A stretch of DNA of 64,000 nt, from NCBI GenBank assembly GCA_965220485.1, contig OZ244832.1, positions 62,001 to 126,000 on the forward strand, written 5' to 3'. Numbering within the stretch: position 1 is the first letter of the stretch; the number at the start of each line of letters is the position of its first letter. Shown here in pieces: positions 59,537 to 64,000 of this stretch. The DNA comes from Aldehydirespirator sp965220485. Its GTDB lineage: Bacteria; Actinomycetota; Acidimicrobiia; Acidimicrobiales; Aldehydirespiratoraceae. A model generated the notes under the pieces. That model was not told where the DNA came from. It ran no database searches and saw only the letters and a list, made by a program, of their open reading frames with translations. Position numbers and translations under genes: made by a program.

Positions 59537-62500
59537 GTGTATCTGAAGACGCTGACACTGAAGGGTTTCAAGTCCTTCGCCGAGCCAGCATCGATCCGCT
59601 TGGAGCCGGGCGTCACGGTGGTCGTCGGCCCCAATGGCAGCGGCAAGTCGAACGTTGTGGATGCAGTGGCGTGGGTTCTCGGTGCCCAGGCACCCAGCGC
59701 AGTGCGTTCCACGCGGATGGACGACGTGATCTTCGCAGGCACGGCCCACAAGCCAGCGTTGGGCCGTGCCGAGGTGTCGCTGACGATCGACAATTCCGAC
59801 GGCATGCTGCCGATGGCGGCGAGCGAGGTGCGGATAACCCGCACCCTGTTCCGCGACGGCGAGTCGAGCTACGCGCTCAACAGCACGCCATGCCGGTTGC
59901 TCGACATCGTCGAATTGCTCTCGGACAGCGGGGTGGGCCGCCAGCAGCACATGATCGTCTCTCAGACCCAGATCGACGCCGTGCTCAACTCCCGTCCCGC
60001 CGACCGCAGGGCCGTGGTGGAGGAGGCGGCCGGAATCCTCAAGTACCGCAAGAGACGGGAGCGGGCCGAGCGCCGCCTGCTGGCCACCGACGGTGACCTG
60101 ACCCGGATGAGCGACCTATTGAGGGAAGTGCGACGGCGGCTGCGCCCGCTGCAGAAGCAGGCCGAGGCGGCCCGGCGGCACGCTGATCTGCTGTCCGAGC
60201 TGGAGGCGCTGCGGGTGCACCTGGCGGGCCGCGAGATTGCGGGCCTGCGGGAGCGGCTGCGCGTGCACAAGGACGAGGGCGAGGCCCGATCAGCCGAGCA
60301 AGCCGAACTGCGGGCCGAGCTCGACGAGGTCGGCGCCAGCGTTGCCACCAGCGAGCAGCAGCTGGCCCGTCACGGGATGGACGACCATTCAGAGCGACTT
60401 GCCCGCCTCGAGGGGCTGCGGGCCAGGGCGGCGGGCCTGGCTGCGGTCGCGGTCGAACGCCAGCGCGGCATCGAACACCAGAGGGCCGCCCTCGCCGATC
60501 ACGACCTGGCTGAGGGACTGAGAGCCGAGTTGGAGCGCTGCCGTGCTGAGCTCGCCACGGTCGCGTCGGCGTCTGCCGCGGCCGCTTCGGATCGTATTCG
60601 CCTTGAGCAATTGCAGCAGCGCTTGGAGGCGGACCGGGCCGCGATCGACGCCCAATGGGGCGACGTCTCAGGGTTCGGCGTCGATGTGGTGAGCGAGGCT
60701 GCCGAGGCCAGGGGCGAACTGTCGGCGCTGCAGTCGACGATCACGCTCAACGAGTTGGAGCGACATCGCCTCACCCAACGCTTGGAGGAGTCCGAGCGTC
60801 GTCTGCAGGACTTGGCCACCCGGGTTGACAACCACCGCCACGAACTGGGCCGATGCAGCAACCAGATTGCCGCGCTTCGTGCCGAGTCCGCGGCGGCCGA
60901 GGCCGTTCGGGCTGAGGCCGCAGCCGCACACCAGGGCGCGGTCGGGGCCCGTTCTGCGGCCGAGGGGGATCTGCGACACTGGACCGCCAGGAGCGAGGCG
61001 CTCGCCATGGCCCTCGATGAGGCCGCCAAGCCGGTGTCCGTTGATCTGCAGGCTGCGGCCGATGGTGTCGTGGGGTTGCTGGGCGACCTTGTGGAGGTGG
61101 ACCCAGGCCTCGAAGCAGCCTTCACGGCCGCGGCGGGCGACGCGATCAGCGCGGTGGTCGTGAGACACGCCGCCGCGGCGCGCCGTGTGCTCCACAGCCT
61201 TGAGTCCAGCGATTGCGGTGCGGCTGTGATCGCACTGGAGGGCATCTCCTCGGGCGGCGCGGCCGACGTGTCGGTGGACCGGCTCGGACTGGAGCCGTTG
61301 CGGGGACGGGTTCGCGCTGTAGATCCCGATGTGAACGGGCTGCTGGACGTGTTGCTCGCCTCCGCGGCCGTCGTGGAGGGCGATTGGCGTTCCGCGGCCG
61401 ACGTCTGGATGCGCCACCCCGATGTTGTCGTGGTCACCCCGGCCGGTGACCGGTTGAGCAGCCGAGGCTGGCGACTCGGGGTGCATGGCGCCGCCGGGCT
61501 CCAGCCCGCTCTGGCAGAGGCGGCTGAACGGGTCGAGGCCGCGCGGACAGCCTGCGAACAGGCGGAGGCTGCCTGCGAGCTGGCCCGGACCGCACTGGAA
61601 CAAAGCCGGAAGCAAGCCGACGAACTCGGCGGCCGTCTGGCCGCGGCCGAACTCGCCGCGGCGTCGGCGAGCGAGACCATCAACCGGGCCGAGTCCGATC
61701 GGCGCGACCTCGATACCGCGACCAGCGCCCTGCGCGACCACCAGGCGGAGATATCCCGCCGCCTTGACGAGGCCGTCTCCCGAGGCGCACAGATCGAGTC
61801 CCGCCTGCCCGAGCTGGAGGCGGCAGAGGCGCGCGCCCGGGAACAGAACCGCCAAGCGGTCGAAGCTCGCGCCGACCTCGACCGGCGCGCCTCGGAGCTG
61901 GCGTCGAGGACCGCTGCACAGAGCGCGACCGACGCCGGGCTGGAGCAGCGCCAGCAGATGTTGCAGACCCGCGTCGCGGAATTGGAGGAGCGCCTGGCTC
62001 GCCACTACGCCTCCAGGGCCGCGGCCGAGGATCGTCTGGCCGCGCTGGAGCGCGAGGCAACGGTGCTTGAGACGCTCAGACGAGCGGTGGAGGAGCGGAC
62101 GGGAGCCTTGAACGCGGGCCTTGGCGAGATCCGGGAGATTCGCCGCCGGCACTCCGACGAGGTCCGGGCCTTGGCCGCGAGCCTCGACGAGCTGCGCCGC
62201 CGGTCTGCCGATGCCGAGAGTCGTTACGAGACCTTGCGCCAGGCTGAGGGCCGCCGCGACATCGAGGAGGCAGAGCTGCGCACGTTGTTGCAGGGGGCGG
62301 TCGAGCGCCTGCGCGACACCTACGGTCTGTCCCCCTTCGAGGCCGCGGAGGCGCCGTTGCCCGCACTGCCCGACGGGCTCGACCCGGAGCAGCGGGTGGA
62401 TCGGCTGACCACCGAGTTGGAGATCATGGGTCCGGTGAATCCTCTGGCTCTGGCCGAGTACGACGAACTCTACGAGCGTCACGACCTGCTGAGCGGCCAA

Positions 62501-63028
62501 CTGGACGACATCCGGGCGGCCCGGCGGGACCTCAATCGGGTCATCCGCTCGATCGACGGCGAGATCAAGACGGTGTTCAGCTCGGCGTTCGTGGATGTGG
62601 CCGCCAACTTCGAAGTCCTGTTCGAGGCGCTGTTCCCGGGCGGCGAGGGGCGCCTCAGCCTCACCGACCCCGACGACCTGCTCGACACCGGCATGGAGAT
62701 CTCGGCCAAGCCTTCGGGCAAGAACGTCAAGCGGCTCTCTCTGCTGTCGGGCGGCGAGCGCACGCTGGCCGCGCTGGCCTTCCTGTTCGCGGTGTTCCGC
62801 AGCCGGCCATCACCCTTCTATGTGATGGACGAAGTCGAGGCCGCTCTCGACGATGTGAACCTGCATCGCTTCCTGACGCTCATAGACGAGTTCCGTGCCG
62901 ATGCCCAGCTGGTGATCGTCACCCACCAGAAGCGGACCATGGAAGCCGCCGACTGCTTGCAGGGAGTCTCGATGAAGCCCGGCGGCTCGTCGATGGTGGT
63001 GTCAGAGCGCGTATCCGACGCCGCCTGA
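59537..63028 (+). CDS. smc: Chromosome segregation protein SMC
   Basis: 1163 residues. GTG 59537 gives the family start MYLKTLTLKGFKSFAEP; a TTG at 59513 is an alternative inside the repeat. Walker A VVVGPNGSGKSNVVDA (residue ~31); long coiled coils from ~170 to ~495 and ~670 to ~1000; hinge at ~500-660 (VVGLLGDLVEVDPGLEAAFT, ARRVLHSLESSDCGAAV); C-terminal signature LSGGERTLAALAFLFAVF and Walker B PFYVMDEVEAALDDVN. It forms the condensin ring that organises chromosomes. The middle coils are unusually Ala/Glu/Arg-rich, as in GC-rich relatives. Confidence 0.95.
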   Translation: MYLKTLTLKGFKSFAEPASIRLEPGVTVVVGPNGSGKSNVVDAVAWVLGAQAPSAVRSTRMDDVIFAGTAHKPALGRAEVSLTIDNSDGMLPMAASEVRITRTLFRDGESSYALNSTPCRLLDIVELLSDSGVGRQQHMIVSQTQIDAVLNSRPADRRAVVEEAAGILKYRKRRERAERRLLATDGDLTRMSDLLREVRRRLRPLQKQAEAARRHADLLSELEALRVHLAGREIAGLRERLRVHKDEGEARSAEQAELRAELDEVGASVATSEQQLARHGMDDHSERLARLEGLRARAAGLAAVAVERQRGIEHQRAALADHDLAEGLRAELERCRAELATVASASAAAASDRIRLEQLQQRLEADRAAIDAQWGDVSGFGVDVVSEAAEARGELSALQSTITLNELERHRLTQRLEESERRLQDLATRVDNHRHELGRCSNQIAALRAESAAAEAVRAEAAAAHQGAVGARSAAEGDLRHWTARSEALAMALDEAAKPVSVDLQAAADGVVGLLGDLVEVDPGLEAAFTAAAGDAISAVVVRHAAAARRVLHSLESSDCGAAVIALEGISSGGAADVSVDRLGLEPLRGRVRAVDPDVNGLLDVLLASAAVVEGDWRSAADVWMRHPDVVVVTPAGDRLSSRGWRLGVHGAAGLQPALAEAAERVEAARTACEQAEAACELARTALEQSRKQADELGGRLAAAELAAASASETINRAESDRRDLDTATSALRDHQAEISRRLDEAVSRGAQIESRLPELEAAEARAREQNRQAVEARADLDRRASELASRTAAQSATDAGLEQRQQMLQTRVAELEERLARHYASRAAAEDRLAALEREATVLETLRRAVEERTGALNAGLGEIREIRRRHSDEVRALAASLDELRRRSADAESRYETLRQAEGRRDIEEAELRTLLQGAVERLRDTYGLSPFEAAEAPLPALPDGLDPEQRVDRLTTELEIMGPVNPLALAEYDELYERHDLLSGQLDDIRAARRDLNRVIRSIDGEIKTVFSSAFVDVAANFEVLFEALFPGGEGRLSLTDPDDLLDTGMEISAKPSGKNVKRLSLLSGGERTLAALAFLFAVFRSRPSPFYVMDEVEAALDDVNLHRFLTLIDEFRADAQLVIVTHQKRTMEAADCLQGVSMKPGGSSMVVSERVSDAA

Positions 63029-63106
63029 GTCCGAACGCTATCGAATTGCCCGACGACCGAGCCCAAGTGTGCGTGGACGGCGGCTACGGCAAGTAGCCGC
63101 TTCGGC

Positions 63107-63319
63107 TTAGAACGAGCCGCGGCCCACGGGTGTGACTCCTACTTGCCCCACCAATCTGCTTGTGACGGCGGCCATCGTGGTGCCGGTGTCCACGAGCGCC
63201 GCGAACCGATGGTCGAGTTCTGAACCGTCGGATTCGACTGCCGCCGCGACTTGGATCAGGACGCGGTTGTTCTCCACATGCTTGACGAACGTGGTCACCT
63301 CCCCGGTGAGGATCTTCAA
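63107..63319 (-). pseudogene. Retropepsin-like aspartic protease fragment
   Basis: ~70 residues from a TTG at 63319: VTTFVKHVENNRVLIQVAAA, then HRFAALVDTGTTMAAVTSRL with the D-T-G catalytic triad residue, and VGQVGVTPVGRG at the end. Clan AA proteases of this sort continue another 50-60 residues, so it is C-terminally truncated. It follows an in-frame TAG that ends a transposase-like stub. Bases 63029-63106 hold nothing. Confidence 0.55.
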
Positions 63320-63391
63320 CTAGACCTCGTACTTCTGCTCGGCCGACAACAACCGCCTGGCGCGGCGCGTCGGACGGATGGCTTCGGACAT
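63320..63391 (-). pseudogene. Transposase N-terminal stub
   Basis: 23 codons, SEAIRPTRRARRLLSAEQKY then EV and TAG. RRLLSAEQKYE is typical of the start of IS3-type OrfA helix-turn-helix proteins. The TAG (in CTAG) is followed in the same frame by the protease fragment. Confidence 0.4.
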
Positions 63392-63439
63392 TGGCGCTCC
63401 TTCCGCTCGGGCCCGAAGACCTCACCAAATGCGGACTGA

Positions 63440-63700
63440 TCAGCGGTGGATCCCGTCGCGCGAAGTCAGACGCAACAGACGGGTGCGTGCCCGGGGCACG
63501 CGAAGCGCCCTGCCGGTGTGCAAACAGGCGACGAGTTCTCGCTTGAGGGCGCCCCGTCCTTGGATGTAGAGCGCCTGGTAGATGGCCTCATGGGAGATCC
63601 GCATCGACTCATCATGGGGGAAATCCACCCGCAGCCGGTTCGAGATCTGCTCGGGCTCCAGGACTTCGCCCAACGCCGATCCGCCCGGCGGCCGTGCCGG
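63440..63700 (-). pseudogene. IS30-family transposase fragment
   Basis: ~85 codons of the middle of an IS30 transposase: LEPEQISNRLRVDFPHDE, SMRISHEAIYQALYIQGRGA, LKRELVACLHTGRALRVP. Neither the N-terminal HTH nor the DDE catalytic residues are present. With the stub and protease fragment it shows that the smc-amt spacer has collected transposon debris. Confidence 0.75.
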
Positions 63701-63831
63701 CGGCAGTCGTGCCGTCACAGACGTTTCACATCGCTGAAACTTCGCTGAAACACGATCCGTCCATGCTGTGCGAGCACTACGCGGCGTCACTGGGGCAGCC
63801 GCGGTCGGGTAGCTCGGGAGGGCATGGTCGG

Positions 63832-64000
63832 ATGCGAAGAATGCACAGGAGATTCTGGGTGGGAGCGCTGGTCGCCGTGAGCGTGGTGGTTCTGAGCACG
63901 GCCCCGGCTCTTGCCCAGGACGGCGGCGTGTCACCGGAGAGCATCGTCATCGACAACCTCTGGGTGCTGATAGCGGGTGTGTTGGTGTTCATCATGCAGG
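63832..64000 (+). CDS. amt: Ammonium transporter, N-terminus (cut by window end)
   Basis: 56 codons visible. ATG 63832 follows GGGAGGGC. The start MRRMHRRFWVGALVAVS with VVVLSTAPALAQDGG is a signal-type leader, followed by SIVIDNLWVLIAGVLVFIMQ, the first transmembrane helix of Amt proteins (family continues AGFA..E). Position after smc fits Acidimicrobiia-type order with nitrogen-regulation genes expected beyond. The call rests on one helix. Confidence 0.65.
   Translation, partial: MRRMHRRFWVGALVAVSVVVLSTAPALAQDGGVSPESIVIDNLWVLIAGVLVFIMQ

Noticed and set aside
60668..62500. 610-codon minus-strand frame opposite smc
   Set aside because: Antisense of the coiled-coil region of smc; no independent signals.

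Overview
The window looks like the chromosome of a high-GC actinomycetote, most probably a member of the Acidimicrobiia, possibly a host-associated (sponge-type) lineage. The reasons are uniformly GC-rich codons, a fused actinobacterial 2-oxoglutarate decarboxylase/dehydrogenase (Kgd), the actinobacterial order recG-rsmD-coaD-yceD-rpmF-plsX-acpP-rnc-fpg-smc, and many catabolic genes (SDR, F420/flavin monooxygenase, CaiB CoA-transferase, choline-sulfatase-like). The host-associated idea rests only on gene decay and a secreted plant-type LRR protein, so it is inference.

Layout. 0-6.3 kb: catabolic genes (SDR and LLM fragments, class I aldolase, FGGY kinase with a 3' frameshift, 2-hydroxyacid dehydrogenase), then remnants of an SDR, a HepT/MntA toxin-antitoxin pair and a type I methylase. 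6.3-14.1 kb: core genes (CysQ-like phosphatase, Kgd, exonuclease III, CPA2 antiporter with Usp-like domains). 14.2-16.8 kb: IS remnants and two secreted-protein genes. 17.1-25.7 kb: GDPD, a frameshifted membrane hydrolase, UvrD-like helicase, zincin, sulfatase, LRR protein. 25.7-31.8 kb: TPP riboswitch plus thiBPQ thiamine transporter, MFS exporter, GNAT. 32.1-40.5 kb: a wrecked class 1 DISARM anti-phage locus (drmD, drmMI, then drmA/B/C pieces fused in one frame) with minus-strand DUF4209-like, DUF3037 and HipA-like genes in its middle. 40.6-44.9 kb: hydrolase, iteron-preceded AAA ATPase, CoA-transferase, membrane protein. 44.9-47.4 kb: an IS1182-like element followed flush by two 99-bp non-autonomous relatives. 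47.5-63.0 kb: PEPCK, cold-shock-like protein, FakA-like kinase, recG to smc. 63.1-64 kb: transposon debris and the start of an ammonium transporter.

Three kinds of unusual structure run through the window. (1) A dispersed two-module repeat (module A GAGGCCGAGCGGATAGG, then a ~48-bp core about 30-40 bp later) lies between genes at 11 loci, often directly after a stop codon, and forms the C-terminal tail of exonuclease III; it even separates the thi genes. (2) CTAG-targeted elements: an IS1182-like transposon and 99-bp MITEs that share its ends sit exactly in CTAG stop codons, with CTAG shared at each joint of a three-element array. (3) Widespread gene decay of one style: both ends of a gene survive but the catalytic middle is gone, with extra single-base frameshifts and 15-45 bp tandem duplications. 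If the contig is a metagenome assembly, some of these junctions could be artefacts; read mapping would settle this.
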